Positions 7,735 through 17,052 of a stretch of DNA of 21,971 nt are shown in pieces (position 1 is the first letter of the stretch; each line of letters opens with the position of its first letter). The notes beneath the pieces are model-generated. The model ran no database searches. It worked only from the letters and a program-made list of their open reading frames with translations, and was not told the DNA's origin. Position numbers and translations under genes: made by a program. This stretch comes from Pelomonas sp039929605 (GTDB lineage: Bacteria > Pseudomonadota > Gammaproteobacteria > Burkholderiales > Burkholderiaceae_C): positions 1 through 21,971 of the forward strand of contig NZ_JBDSQX010000096.1 of the NCBI RefSeq assembly GCF_039929605.1. Direction: 5' to 3'.

Positions 7735-8706
7735 ATGACGCCCGTGCGCTTCGAAGCCCAGTACGGGGAGCTGTGGGACGCCTTTGCCGAGCAGCTCGCG
7801 CAGGCCAACCAGGGCCAACGCGTGGACGCCGCGCTGCTGGCGGCGCGCTACCGGCGCGTCTGCGAGAACCTGGCGCTGGCCCAATCGCGCGCCTACCCCA
7901 TCCATCTGGTGGCGCGGCTGGAGGCGCTGGCGCAGAACGCCCACCAGCTCATCTACCGCCGCCAGGACTACGGCCTGCGCGCCCTCGGCCGCCTGCTGCG
8001 CACCGACCTGCCGCGCGCCGTTCGCGCCCAGCGCCGCTGCCTGCTGCTGGCGCTGCTGCTGTTCGTGCTGCCGCTGGTGCTGGCCTACGTGCTGGCGCTG
8101 CAGGGGCCGGACTTCGCCCTGCACCTGCTCGATGCCGGCCAGTTGCGTCGTTATGAATCGATGTACGCCGACGGCACAAAGGCCATCGGGCGCATGCGTG
8201 ACGCCGGTGACGACTGGCAGATGTTCGGCTTCTACATCTTCAACAACATCGGCATCGGCTTTCGCTGCTTCGGCGCCGGCATCCTGGCCGGCGTGGGCAG
8301 CGCCTTCGTGCTGGTCTACAACGGCCTGCTGATCGGCATCGTCGCCGGGCATCTGCAGCGGGTGGGCCTGGGGCACAACTTCTGGCCTTTCGTCGTGACG
8401 CATTCGGCCTTCGAGCTGACCGGCATCGTGCTGGCCGGCGCGGCCGGCCTGCGCCTCGGCCTGGGCTGGCTGGCACCGGGCCGCATGACGCGGCTGGAGG
8501 CCCTGCGCGCGGCTGCGCAGGCTGCGGTGCCGCTGGTCTACGCGGCCTTCTTCCTGCTGCTGGTAGCGGCGGCCTTCGAGGCCTTCTGGTCCTCGGCGGC
8601 GTGGATCGCACCGGCGGTCAAGTACGGCGTCGCCGGCCTGTGCTGGGCGCTGGTGCTGACATGGCTGCTGGTGTTCGGCCGTGGGGGGTCTCCTCATGCG
8701 CGTTGA
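7735..8706 (+). CDS. SpoIIM/DUF95 family membrane protein
   Basis: This encodes 323 residues. A soluble N-terminal helical part (1-100) is followed by about five or six transmembrane segments. The central block FNNIGIGFRCFGAGILAG at 169-186 and THSAFELTGIVLAGAAG at 222-238 are the conserved signatures of the stage II sporulation protein M family. In sporulators SpoIIM acts in an engulfment complex; in non-sporulating proteobacteria these homologues sit with MoxR/DUF58 genes and have no assigned role. I start at ATG 7735 because AGGGG at 7725-7729 is well placed and the N-terminus fits the family, although the frame runs back to 7657. Its 3' end overlaps the next gene by 11 nt. Confidence 0.9.
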   Translation: MTPVRFEAQYGELWDAFAEQLAQANQGQRVDAALLAARYRRVCENLALAQSRAYPIHLVARLEALAQNAHQLIYRRQDYGLRALGRLLRTDLPRAVRAQRRCLLLALLLFVLPLVLAYVLALQGPDFALHLLDAGQLRRYESMYADGTKAIGRMRDAGDDWQMFGFYIFNNIGIGFRCFGAGILAGVGSAFVLVYNGLLIGIVAGHLQRVGLGHNFWPFVVTHSAFELTGIVLAGAAGLRLGLGWLAPGRMTRLEALRAAAQAAVPLVYAAFFLLLVAAAFEAFWSSAAWIAPAVKYGVAGLCWALVLTWLLVFGRGGSPHAR

Positions 8707-9442
8707 AGGCTTGGCCGTGGTGCTGCGCCCGCGCAGCCAGAGCGAGGCCTGCGACCTCGGCCTGGCCCTGGTGCGCGGGCATGCGCTGTCGATCTGGCGC
8801 TGCTACACGCCGCTGCTGCTGGCGGTCGGCGCGCTGGCGCTGTGCGCGGTCGACACCCTGGGCTGGCTGCCGATGCTGATCGTGTTCTGGCTCAAGCCCT
8901 GGCTGGACCGCAGCCTGCTGTTCGTGCTGTCCCGCGCCGTGTTCGGCGAGGCCACGCGCTGGGCCGACCTGTGGCGGGCGCGGCGCCATGTGCTGGGCGG
9001 CCAGCCCTGGCGCACCCTGCTGTGGCGGCGCTTCTCACCGTGGCGGGCCTACACCCAGCCCATCGAGCAGCTGGAAGCCCAGCGCGGCGGCGCTCGGCGC
9101 AAGCGCGCCCGGCTGCTGCTCAACGACAACCGCAGCGCCGCCACGGCCCTGCAGACCGCCTTCTCTAACGCGGAAGGCGTGCTGACTTACGGCCTGGTGG
9201 CGCTGCTGTGGTGGTTCACGCCGGAGAACCGCAGCGCCGATGTCTGGGACTGGTTCTTCCACCCGCAAGCCCACGCGGCTGGGCAGTTAGGCATGAACCT
9301 CGTGATGGCCCTCAGCTACCTGGCCGTGGTGTTGTTCCTGGAACCCTTCTACGTCGCGGCGGGTTTTGCGATGTACCTGAACCGGCGCGTCGTGCTGGAA
9401 GCCTGGGACATCGAGCAGGAGTTCCGCCGTGCGTTTGCTTGA
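8696..9442 (+). CDS. Uncharacterised multi-pass membrane protein of the MoxR operon
   Basis: This encodes 248 residues with hydrophobic segments near 35-70, around 165 and in 205-235, separated by a highly basic, probably cytosolic stretch (AQRGGARRKRARLLL near 125). It ends in an acidic-basic tail. I do not recognise the family. Position between SpoIIM and DUF4129 genes and overlaps of 11 nt upstream and 14 nt downstream mark it as an integral member of this operon, so a structural or assembly role in the same membrane complex is likely. ATG 8696 has a G-rich ribosome site at 8683-8688; a GTG at 8681 would add five residues and is the alternative start. Confidence 0.78.
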   Translation: MRVEGLAVVLRPRSQSEACDLGLALVRGHALSIWRCYTPLLLAVGALALCAVDTLGWLPMLIVFWLKPWLDRSLLFVLSRAVFGEATRWADLWRARRHVLGGQPWRTLLWRRFSPWRAYTQPIEQLEAQRGGARRKRARLLLNDNRSAATALQTAFSNAEGVLTYGLVALLWWFTPENRSADVWDWFFHPQAHAAGQLGMNLVMALSYLAVVLFLEPFYVAAGFAMYLNRRVVLEAWDIEQEFRRAFA

Positions 9443-10142
9443 GGCCCTGGTGCTGGCGGCCGCACTGCTGCTTGGGACCGCAACTGCCACTGCCGCAGAA
9501 CCGTCGGCGATGAGCGCGAGCGCGGTGCGCGCGGCGGCCAGCGCCGTGGCGGCCGACCCCCTGCTGCCGGGCACGGAAAAGTCCAAGACCCTGCGCCTCA
9601 AGCGTGATGACGAGAAGAAGCCCAACAAGGACGATGTCGACTGGTGGCTGAACCTGCTCGGCAGCCTCTCCGCCGGCCTGCGGGTGGCGATGTGGCTGGG
9701 CGGTGCGGTGCTGCTCATCCTGGTGCTGCTGCGCCTGCGTGACTGGCTCGGCCGCCAGGACGGCGCCGCCAGCGTGGCCGCGCTGCCGCCCACCCATGTC
9801 GGCACGCTGGACATCCGCCCCGAAAGCCTGCCCGCCGACATCGGCGAGGCGGCGCGGGCGCTGTGGGGCCGCGGCGAGGAGCGGGCTGCCCTGTCGCTGC
9901 TCTACCGGGGCGCGCTCTCGCGCCTCGTGCACGGGCATGGCGTGCCCATCCGCGCAGCCAGCACGGAGCGCGAATGCCTGGCGCTGGCGGCCACGCGGCT
10001 GGCACCGGCGCCGCAGGCCTTCCTGGCCCAGCTCGTGGCGGCCTGGCAGACGGTGGCCTATGCCCGGCGCCCATTGGCGCCCGAGGCACTGGAGCAGCTG
10101 TGCCAGGGGTTCGATCTGCAGCTGCCGGGGAAGCCGGCATGA
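9429..10142 (+). CDS. DUF4129 domain membrane protein
   Basis: This encodes 237 residues. A signal peptide (1-23, ending TAA before EP) leads to a charged linker (KSKTLRLKRDDEKKPNKDD, 51-69), one transmembrane helix at about 85-103, and a C-terminal cytosolic domain at 140-235. The domain contains ARALWGRGEERAALSLLYRG and a TERECLALA segment, the DUF4129 pattern that also occurs at the C-terminus of some transglutaminase-like proteins. It probably has no enzymatic activity. The start is GTG 9429, supported by AGGAG at 9417-9421 and by the signal peptide; it overlaps the preceding gene by 14 nt. The next gene begins within its stop codon (ATGA). A scaffold role with DUF4350 and MoxR is inferred from context. 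Confidence 0.82.
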   Translation: MRLLEALVLAAALLLGTATATAAEPSAMSASAVRAAASAVAADPLLPGTEKSKTLRLKRDDEKKPNKDDVDWWLNLLGSLSAGLRVAMWLGGAVLLILVLLRLRDWLGRQDGAASVAALPPTHVGTLDIRPESLPADIGEAARALWGRGEERAALSLLYRGALSRLVHGHGVPIRAASTERECLALAATRLAPAPQAFLAQLVAAWQTVAYARRPLAPEALEQLCQGFDLQLPGKPA

Positions 10143-11433
10143 AACGCGAACACCTGGCCCGGCTGCTGACCGTGGCGGCGCTGCTGGCCGGCGGCTGGTG
10201 GCTGTCGGTCAACACCGAATGGGTGGACGAGGACAGCCCTCGCCCGGCTCAGGGCGAGGCCCGTGACAACCCGGTCTATGCCTTCGAGCAGCTGCTGCGC
10301 CGGCTGGGCATGACGGTCGAGCAACACGAGGCCTTCGGTGGCCTGCCGCCGGAGCGGGCGCGGCTGGTGCTGCTCTCCAGCGACTGGGCCCTGGTGCCCG
10401 AGCGCGGCGAGCAGCTGCACCAATGGGTCTTGCGCGGTGGCCACCTGGTGCTGGTGCAGGGGTCAGGGGCAGCCTGGGACGAAACGGTGCTCAAGCGCTG
10501 GGTGCCCGTCGATGTGTTCAACGAGCCACCGCCCCCGCAGCCGCAGCCGCAGCCGTCGGCGATATCCGCTATGGCGCCCAAGGCGGCTGACACGAGCACC
10601 CGCAGGAAACTGGCATCCTCACCGGCACTCTGGGACGGCACCGCAGCGTTGGGCGTCTGCGAGCTTGTCCACTGGAATCGGAAACTGCTGGTCAAGCCGG
10701 GTCAGCGCGCGACCTGGACGCTGACGCGCGCCGAGGGCACGCCGGCCACGCAAGCCGTGCTGGCGCTTCAGAGGCAGGCCCTGCAGGCCCTGGAGGCCTT
10801 GCACGCCAAGCAACCCCCGCCAGACACGCAGGCCCTGCGCCTGCCCGTCGGCCAGGGGTCGGTGACGGTGCTGAACGCAGACGCCGGCCTCTCCCACAAC
10901 GACTGGGCCCTGCGCTGCGACAACCCTCTGCTGCTGGCCGCGGCCGTGCAGGCCGAGCCGGGCGCCACTGCATGGATCTACCTCAACGAGAAGCGTGATC
11001 CGCTGCTGCCCTGGCTGTGGCAAGGCGGCTGGGTCGCCATCGTCGCCGGCCTGCTCGCGCTGGCAGCGGCGCTGTGGCGGGCGGCGGTGCGCTTCGGGCC
11101 GCGCCTGGCGCCGGCACCGCGCCTGCGCCGCTCCATTTCCGAGCAGGTGCGCGGCCTGGGCGCCTACCTGCAGCGCGGCAGCCCCGACGCCCTGCTGGCG
11201 GCCCAGCAGCGGGCGCTGGACGAGGTGGCCGCCCGCACCCTGCCGCGCTACGCCCGCCTGCCAGCCGCCGAGAAGGGCCGCGCCATCGCCGCCGCCACCG
11301 GCCTGGCCGCCGACGAGCTCGCCACCGCCATGTCCACCCGCTTCTGCACCCGCGCAGAGCTGCCGCAGCACCTGCAACTGCTGGAAGCCGCCCGCCGACG
11401 CCTGCACCGAACCCCCGACGAAAGACGCTCGCC

Positions 11434-11437
<4 letters not shown>
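10139..11437 (+). CDS. DUF4350 domain membrane protein
   Basis: This encodes 432 residues. An N-terminal membrane anchor (7-23) is followed by a DUF4350 domain: ARDNPVYAFEQLLRRLGM at 41-58 and VLRGGHLVLVQGSG at 97-110, a glutamine-amidotransferase-like fold found next to MoxR genes. A Pro-Gln repeat (PPPQPQPQPQP, about 130-139) forms a hinge, and a second transmembrane helix lies at about 298-317. The C-terminal 110 residues are cytosolic and helical. The domain is likely periplasmic, sensing or binding an unknown ligand. ATG 10139 overlaps the previous stop as ATGA, and its own stop overlaps the moxR start the same way, which points to translational coupling. Confidence 0.85.
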
Positions 11438-12410
<973 letters not shown>

Positions 12411-12414
<4 letters not shown>

Positions 12415-13778
12415 AACCACGCCGCATCGTCCTGCCGACGCGGGCCAGCATCGCCGTGCTCGCCGCGCTGAGTCTGGCCGCCGCGCTGGCCTTGAGCCTG
12501 GGCATACCGCTCGCGACGGTGTGGCCGCTCGGCGTGGGCCTGCTGCTGGTGCTGCTCGCGTTGGCCGGCCTGGACCTGTGGCGAAGCCTGCGGCTGTGGC
12601 GCGCCGGCGGCCTGCACATCGAGCGACGCCTGCCGGCCGCCTTTGCCATCGGCGCGTCGACGGAGCTGAAGCTCGATCTCGTCAACCCCGGCCCGCTGGC
12701 CTGGCGTCTGCAGGTGTTCGACGAGCTCGACCCGGTGTTCGATTTCGAGGGCCTGCCGCGCCGCCTCACCGTGGCCGCGCAGAGCCGCAGCAGCCTGAGC
12801 TTTCACGTCACGGCGCGCCAGCGCGGCGTGGTGAGCCTGGGGCTGACGCAGCTGCTGTGGCGCAGCCGCGCCGGCGCCTTCGAGGTGCGCGAGCGCATGG
12901 GCGAAGAAAGCCGCCTGCGCGTCTACCCCAACTTCGCTGCGTTGGCGCGTTATGCCTGGCTCTCCGGCGACCGGCGGCTGGCCCAGATCGGCATCAAGAA
13001 CTTCGTGCAACGCGGCCAGGGCACGGACTTCCGCCAGCTCGCTGAATACCAGCGCGGCGACCCGCTGCGCCATCTCGATGTGAAAGCCTCGCTGCGCCAA
13101 CGCCGGCCCGTGGTGCGCGAGTACCAGGACGAGCGCGACCAGTGCGTGATGTTCCTGCTCGACTGCGGCCGCCGCATGCGCGCCGACGAGCAGACGGTCG
13201 GGACCAGCGAGAGCAGCCATTTCGACGACGCGCTGGACGCGCTGATGCTGCTGGCCTACGTGGCCCTGACCGAGGGCGACGAGGTGGGCGCGATGACCTT
13301 TGGCGGCGATGAAAGCACGCGCCGCGATTGCGCGCCGCGCAAGGGCATGGGCACGCTCAATGTGCTGATGAACAAGATGCACGACCTGCAGCCGGGCGGC
13401 CACCACTCCGACTACCTGGCGGCGGCCGAGGCGCTGTCGCGGCGGCTGCGGCGCCGCTCGCTGGTCATCATCCTGACCAACTTCCGCGACGAGGACTCGC
13501 CCGAGCTGCAGCCCGCCCTGCGCCTGCTGCGCCGCCGCCATCTCGTGCTGCTGGCCAGCCTGCGCGAGACCGCGCTCGGCCGCATCGCCGAGCAGCCCAT
13601 CGCCGGCCCCGACGACGCCGTGGCCGTGGCCAGCGCTCACCTGCTGTCCCAGGCCCGCCACGACGCCTTCGCCCGCGTGGTGGACCACGACCGGCTGTCC
13701 ATCGACGTCGAACCCCGCGCCCTCGCCGCCACGCTGGTGAACCGCTATCACCAGGTCAAGCGGGCCGGGCTGTTGTGA
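12411..13778 (+). CDS. DUF58 domain protein (vWA-like MoxR partner)
   Basis: This encodes 455 residues. Two N-terminal membrane helices (about 12-30 and 38-55) are followed by a beta-rich region and the DUF58 signature GQGTDFRQLAEYQRGD at 202-217, then HLDVKASLR. A vWA-like domain begins at FLLDCGRRM (248-256); the classical DxSxS metal site reads DCGRR here, a change common in DUF58. These proteins are membrane-anchored partners of MoxR ATPases. The start is TTG 12411, overlapping the moxR stop as TTGA, with GGAGG at 12396-12400 ten bases upstream; there is no in-frame ATG that would keep both helices. It ends the tightly overlapped section of the operon. Confidence 0.92.
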
Positions 13779-13791
13779 GCACTGAACTTCA

Positions 13792-13798
13792 AAGGAGG
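13792..13798 (+). promoter_or_regulatory. Strong Shine-Dalgarno of the DUF805 gene
   Basis: AAGGAGG lies 5 nt before ATG 13804 and is a near-ideal match to the 16S rRNA tail, much stronger than the sites of the overlapped genes upstream. It fixes the start and suggests independent, efficient translation of the DUF805 protein. Confidence 0.85.
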
Positions 13799-13803
13799 AA
13801 ACC

Positions 13804-14340
13804 ATGAGCGAACCAACGCTGAACCAGTACGCCCCGCCGCGCGCCGATGTGGCGGACATGTCGCCCGGGACGGCGGTCGGGGAGCTGAAGCTCTTCTCGG
13901 CCCAAGGCCGCATCGGGCGGCTGCGCTACCTGGCCTATTCCTCGGCCGCGTCGGTGGTCTACAGCCTCGTCGTGAGCGTGTCGGCGGCTGCCCTGGCCGG
14001 CTCGCCGGCCTCGACGTTCGCGTTCTTCCTGTCGCTCTTGGCGCTCTTGGGCCTGCTCTGGTTCAACACCTTCTGCGGCATCAAGCGTTGCCACGACCTC
14101 GACATCAGCGGCTGGTGGTCGCTGACGCTGATCGTGCCGGTCATCGTGCTCGCCTGGATGTTCATGCCCGGCAGCCGGGGCGAGAACCGCTTCGGCCCGC
14201 CGCCGCCGTCCAACACCTGGGGCGTGCGCGTGCTGGGCGTGATCATGCCGGTGGTCTTCATCGTCGGCATCCTCGCTGCGGTGGCCATCCCGCAGTACAA
14301 GCACTACACCGACCAAGCGCGCGCCGCTGCTCAGCGCTGA
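13804..14340 (+). CDS. DUF805 family membrane protein with pilin-like C-terminal helix
   Basis: This encodes 178 residues. The N-terminal segment has YAPPRADVAD at 9-18, shared with the RDD protein at 6352. The DUF805 domain follows: GRIGRLRYL at 36-43, two transmembrane helices, FNTFCGIKRCHDLDISGWW at 87-105 and another helix, then GSRGENRFGP at 123-132. A final hydrophobic helix, VGILAAVAIPQYKHYTDQAR (154-173), looks like the N-terminal helix of type IV pilins but lacks the prepilin cleavage motif and lies at the wrong end. DUF805 proteins are inner-membrane proteins of unknown function. It lies 25 nt after the DUF58 gene, so it may be the last gene of that operon. Its last 10 nt overlap the convergent HTH gene. 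Confidence 0.9.
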   Translation: MSEPTLNQYAPPRADVADMSPGTAVGELKLFSAQGRIGRLRYLAYSSAASVVYSLVVSVSAAALAGSPASTFAFFLSLLALLGLLWFNTFCGIKRCHDLDISGWWSLTLIVPVIVLAWMFMPGSRGENRFGPPPPSNTWGVRVLGVIMPVVFIVGILAAVAIPQYKHYTDQARAAAQR

Positions 14341-15113
14341 GGCGCCGATCCCGGCCCTCCCTTGCGCTGCCCCAGCCCGGGCCGCTCCAGATCGCGGAAC
14401 GCCTCGAACACCCACGACCTCAGCCCGATGATGACGCTGTAGGGCCGCTTGTCGGCCGACGGCAGCTTCTGGTCCAGCAGGTGCTGGCGGGCGAAATCGT
14501 CGGCCGTGCGCTGCAGCCGCTCGGCCAGCTCGCGCGCATGGCCGGCGCCGAATTCGCCGTGCACGAGAGTCAATAGCTCGCCCTCGCCGTCGAAGCCGCC
14601 TGCAAAGAAGTCGGCCATCACCCGCTCCCTGAAGAAGGTCATCACCGGCCCCTGCGGCCGCCAGCGCAGCGTCTTGGCCACCTTGAGCTTGTAGCGGTTG
14701 TGAGCGCGCAGTTCGATGACGCCCAGCCTGTCCAGCTTCACCAGCGCCGCGACGGCATCCGCCTCGCTGAGCCGGTAGCGCGACAGCACATCCTCCAGCG
14801 CCCACAGGCTCAGGCAGCAGATGGCCACGAGCAGCAGCACCGGCGAGGCCACGACGGCCTGCTCCTGCTCCAGGCTCAGCTCGCGCTGGGCGGGCGCCTG
14901 TTGCGCCAGCCGGCCGGCCAGCTCGGCGAACTCCAGTTTGAGCACACGGCAAATCTCGTCCACGCGCGACAGCGGCATCTCGCCGCCCGGCGCCAGCATG
15001 CGCTTGACGCTGGACTCCGACAGCGCCAGCGCCTGGGCCAGCTCGGCATAGCTCAGGCCCTGGCTCTTCAGCTCGGCCTTGATGAGGGCAACGAGGGATT
15101 GCGTGCTCGACAT
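14331..15113 (-). CDS. HTH (XRE-type) transcriptional regulator with conserved C-terminal domain
   Basis: This encodes 260 residues. An N-terminal XRE/Cro-type helix-turn-helix lies at about 20-40 (SYAELAQALALSESSVKRML), followed by helices resembling the rest of an XRE domain. A hydrophobic stretch at 88-105 and a winged-helix-like segment (RLSEADAVAALVKLDRLGVI) precede a C-terminal domain with RWRPQGPVMTFFRERV. I recall this architecture from betaproteobacterial regulators of unknown regulon. ATG 15113 has no good ribosome site, but upstream frame extension is not protein-like. The gene is divergent from the operon starting at 15288 (174-nt spacer) and may control it. The spacer shows no promoter I can defend. 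Its 3' end overlaps the DUF805 gene by 10 nt. Confidence 0.87.
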   Translation of the reverse strand: MSSTQSLVALIKAELKSQGLSYAELAQALALSESSVKRMLAPGGEMPLSRVDEICRVLKLEFAELAGRLAQQAPAQRELSLEQEQAVVASPVLLLVAICCLSLWALEDVLSRYRLSEADAVAALVKLDRLGVIELRAHNRYKLKVAKTLRWRPQGPVMTFFRERVMADFFAGGFDGEGELLTLVHGEFGAGHARELAERLQRTADDFARQHLLDQKLPSADKRPYSVIIGLRSWVFEAFRDLERPGLGQRKGGPGSAPQR

Positions 15114-15287
15114 GGGCGCGAACGGTAGCGCATGGCGGCACTCGCCGCACCCTCACTTGCCCTCAAACCGAAGCCCGGTAGCGCCAAACGCTGCCACGCG
15201 CGGCCTGCCACGCCACTGCGAACAATTCCCCTACTGGCCCCGCAGTCCCTGCGAGAAGATCGCGCCGCTTCCCAACAAGGCTCGCTC

Positions 15288-15731
15288 ATGAAACCCCTGC
15301 TCGCCGCCCTCACCCTGTCCCTGTCTCTTGCGATGGCCTCGGCGCAGGCCCACACCAACCCGTCCGAGGCCAGCGTGGCGCTGTCGCTGGCGCCGGTGGT
15401 GCTGTCGGTCGGCGCGGTCAGCGCCACCGGTGTCGTGCTGAGCGCCCTCCCCGTGGGCATCCTGTCGGCCGGCGTGACGCTGGTGGTCGTCAGCGTCGAG
15501 GCGATCGGCGGCGCGACGGTCTGGGTGCTGGAGCGCGCCTCGGACGGCGTGCGCATCAGCATCAAGGCGACAGGCAAGCTGGCCGAGGGCGTCGTCGTGT
15601 CCACCGGCGCGGCGGTCACCGTCTCGGTCATCGGCGCCGGCACCATCCTGTCTGCTGCGGTCGAGGTCATCGCCTTCATTCCCAGCGAGATCGGCAAGGC
15701 CTTGCTCTACAACGAGCAGGTGAGCCGGTGA
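15288..15731 (+). CDS. Small exported hydrophobic protein (STM0539-like)
   Basis: This encodes 147 residues. A signal peptide (MKPLLAALTLSLSLAMASAQA, cut after residue 21) precedes a Val/Ala/Ser/Gly-rich mature part with little charge, ending FIPSEIGKALLYNEQVSR. The composition and the ending recall the STM0539 family of small enterobacterial and betaproteobacterial proteins, from memory only. It may insert in or coat a membrane. ATG 15288 is preceded by AAGG 7 nt upstream and starts a proper signal peptide; an open frame from 15132 is not convincing. It opens an eight-gene run and overlaps the next start as GTGA. Function unknown. Confidence 0.75.
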   Translation: MKPLLAALTLSLSLAMASAQAHTNPSEASVALSLAPVVLSVGAVSATGVVLSALPVGILSAGVTLVVVSVEAIGGATVWVLERASDGVRISIKATGKLAEGVVVSTGAAVTVSVIGAGTILSAAVEVIAFIPSEIGKALLYNEQVSR

Positions 15732-16279
15732 ATCCGACGCTCTATGCGCTGTGCCAGAAGGCGATCGTCGGACCGGCCTTGTGGATCACGGGGCAATGCG
15801 AGTTTCCACCGCCGCTACCGGAAACGCCCGTCACGCTGGCAGCACCCGGTCAGGTGCTGTCGCAGGAGTTCGACGTGCCCGTCACCAAGGGCTATTTCCT
15901 GTCCCTGGGCGTTCAGTTTCCTTCTTTGGAGGACCGACTCAGCGATCGGTTGATTGGCGCCCAGTACGACGTTCCCTGCTACGGGCAGGGCGTCAAGCAG
16001 CTCGAAGATTTCCCGGCCGAGAAGCGGACCGACCTCGGGCGACCGGTAAGGCTCGAGGTCAAGGCATTGAACGTCAAGGATGGGGCTGCGGCGTGGCAGG
16101 CCGACATTGCCTCCATCTGCATCGCAGGGCACGACCTCAAGAGAAAGAAGCTCCAGGTGCTGGCGCTCATCCCTCTCGCCGAGGGTCGGTACCGGCTGCA
16201 GGTTCGCAACGTCGAAGCGCGCCCGGACCTCGCGGGGCTAGACGTGTCTCTCACCCTCCATGCCGGGTCGGGAAAGTAG
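15728..16279 (+). CDS. Envelope protein of unknown function (DUF5625-like)
   Basis: This encodes 183 residues starting at GTG 15728, which overlaps the preceding stop. The N-terminus is weakly hydrophobic (residues 12-22) with Cys24 after ITGQ; this is not a proper lipobox. The body is beta-rich: SQEFDVPVTKGYFLSLGVQF (45-64) and, near the end, LAEGRYRLQVRNVEARPDLA. That layout, a measured hydrophobic core followed by an edge-strand YRLQV and PDL, resembles DUF5625 proteins as I remember them. It lies between two predicted exported proteins and is probably extracytoplasmic too, but I cannot see a clear export signal. Base composition is slightly lower in G+C than its neighbours. Confidence 0.7.
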   Translation: MNPTLYALCQKAIVGPALWITGQCEFPPPLPETPVTLAAPGQVLSQEFDVPVTKGYFLSLGVQFPSLEDRLSDRLIGAQYDVPCYGQGVKQLEDFPAEKRTDLGRPVRLEVKALNVKDGAAAWQADIASICIAGHDLKRKKLQVLALIPLAEGRYRLQVRNVEARPDLAGLDVSLTLHAGSGK

Positions 16280-16281
16280 CC

Positions 16282-17052
16282 ATGCGCCGTCTTCTCTTGA
16301 GCCTGTTGTTGGCAGCTGCAGCCTCGGCCCACGCCGGCCGGCCCTGCGAGGAGAAGCAGCCGACGCCGCGCCAGATCGAGCAAGGTCTCAATCTCGCCGA
16401 AGCCACGGCCAGGCAGCTCGACGCAACCGGCGCCCAGGTCGTCATCCTGGCCCGCGCGGGGCAGGACTTGAGCAAGTACGGCCTGAAGTGGTCGCACCTT
16501 GGCTTTGTCTATCGGGACGGGAATGTCTGGCGCGTCATGCACAAGCTCAACAACTGCGGCACCGACCACGCGGCGCTGTACCGCCAGGGCCTGGGCGAGT
16601 TCTTCCTGGACCGCCCCTACCGCTACGACGCTGCCTTCGTCGTGCTCAAGCCCGAGCTGCAGCAGGCGCTGTTGCCCGTCCTGAGCGACAACGCCCGCGT
16701 CGCCCGCTTCAACGAGCGCCGCTACAGCATGGTGGCCTATGCCTTCGGCACCACCTACCAGCAGAGCAACCAATGGGTGCTGGAGACGCTGGCCAGCGCC
16801 GCTGCGCCCGGCGTCAACAGCCGCAGTGATGCGCAGGCCTGGCTCAAGACCCAGGGCTACCAGCCGACCGACCTGCACCTGTCGACGATGACCCGCCTCG
16901 GCGGGCGGCTGACCCAGGCCAACATCGCCTTCGACGATCATCCGAGCGCGCGCCGCTTCAGCAGCCACATCGACACGGTCACCGTGGACTCGATGTTTGC
17001 GTGGCTGCCGCGCGCCAACCTGTCCGAACCACCGAAAACGGTCCAGCAATGA
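16282..17052 (+). CDS. DUF2145 family exported protein
   Basis: This encodes 256 residues. A signal peptide (about 1-18, cut after AHA) is followed by RPCEEKQPTPRQIEQGLNLA and a body with WSHLGFVYRDGNVWRVMHKL, NNCGTDHAALY and YAFGTTYQQSNQWVLE. These fit the DUF2145 family of predicted periplasmic proteins. The conserved His, Asn-Cys and Tyr/Gln/Asn motifs suggest a papain-like (NlpC/P60-type) peptidase or acyltransferase fold, which is my inference. ATG 16282 follows the previous stop by 2 nt. Its stop overlaps the start of the MFS-acyltransferase gene (ATGA), linking it to the lipid genes downstream. Confidence 0.83.
   Translation: MRRLLLSLLLAAAASAHAGRPCEEKQPTPRQIEQGLNLAEATARQLDATGAQVVILARAGQDLSKYGLKWSHLGFVYRDGNVWRVMHKLNNCGTDHAALYRQGLGEFFLDRPYRYDAAFVVLKPELQQALLPVLSDNARVARFNERRYSMVAYAFGTTYQQSNQWVLETLASAAAPGVNSRSDAQAWLKTQGYQPTDLHLSTMTRLGGRLTQANIAFDDHPSARRFSSHIDTVTVDSMFAWLPRANLSEPPKTVQQ

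Noticed and set aside
13789..15156. Minus-strand frame longer than the HTH regulator gene
   Set aside because: It runs out of frame with the clear HTH protein and across the DUF805 gene; no domain is seen.
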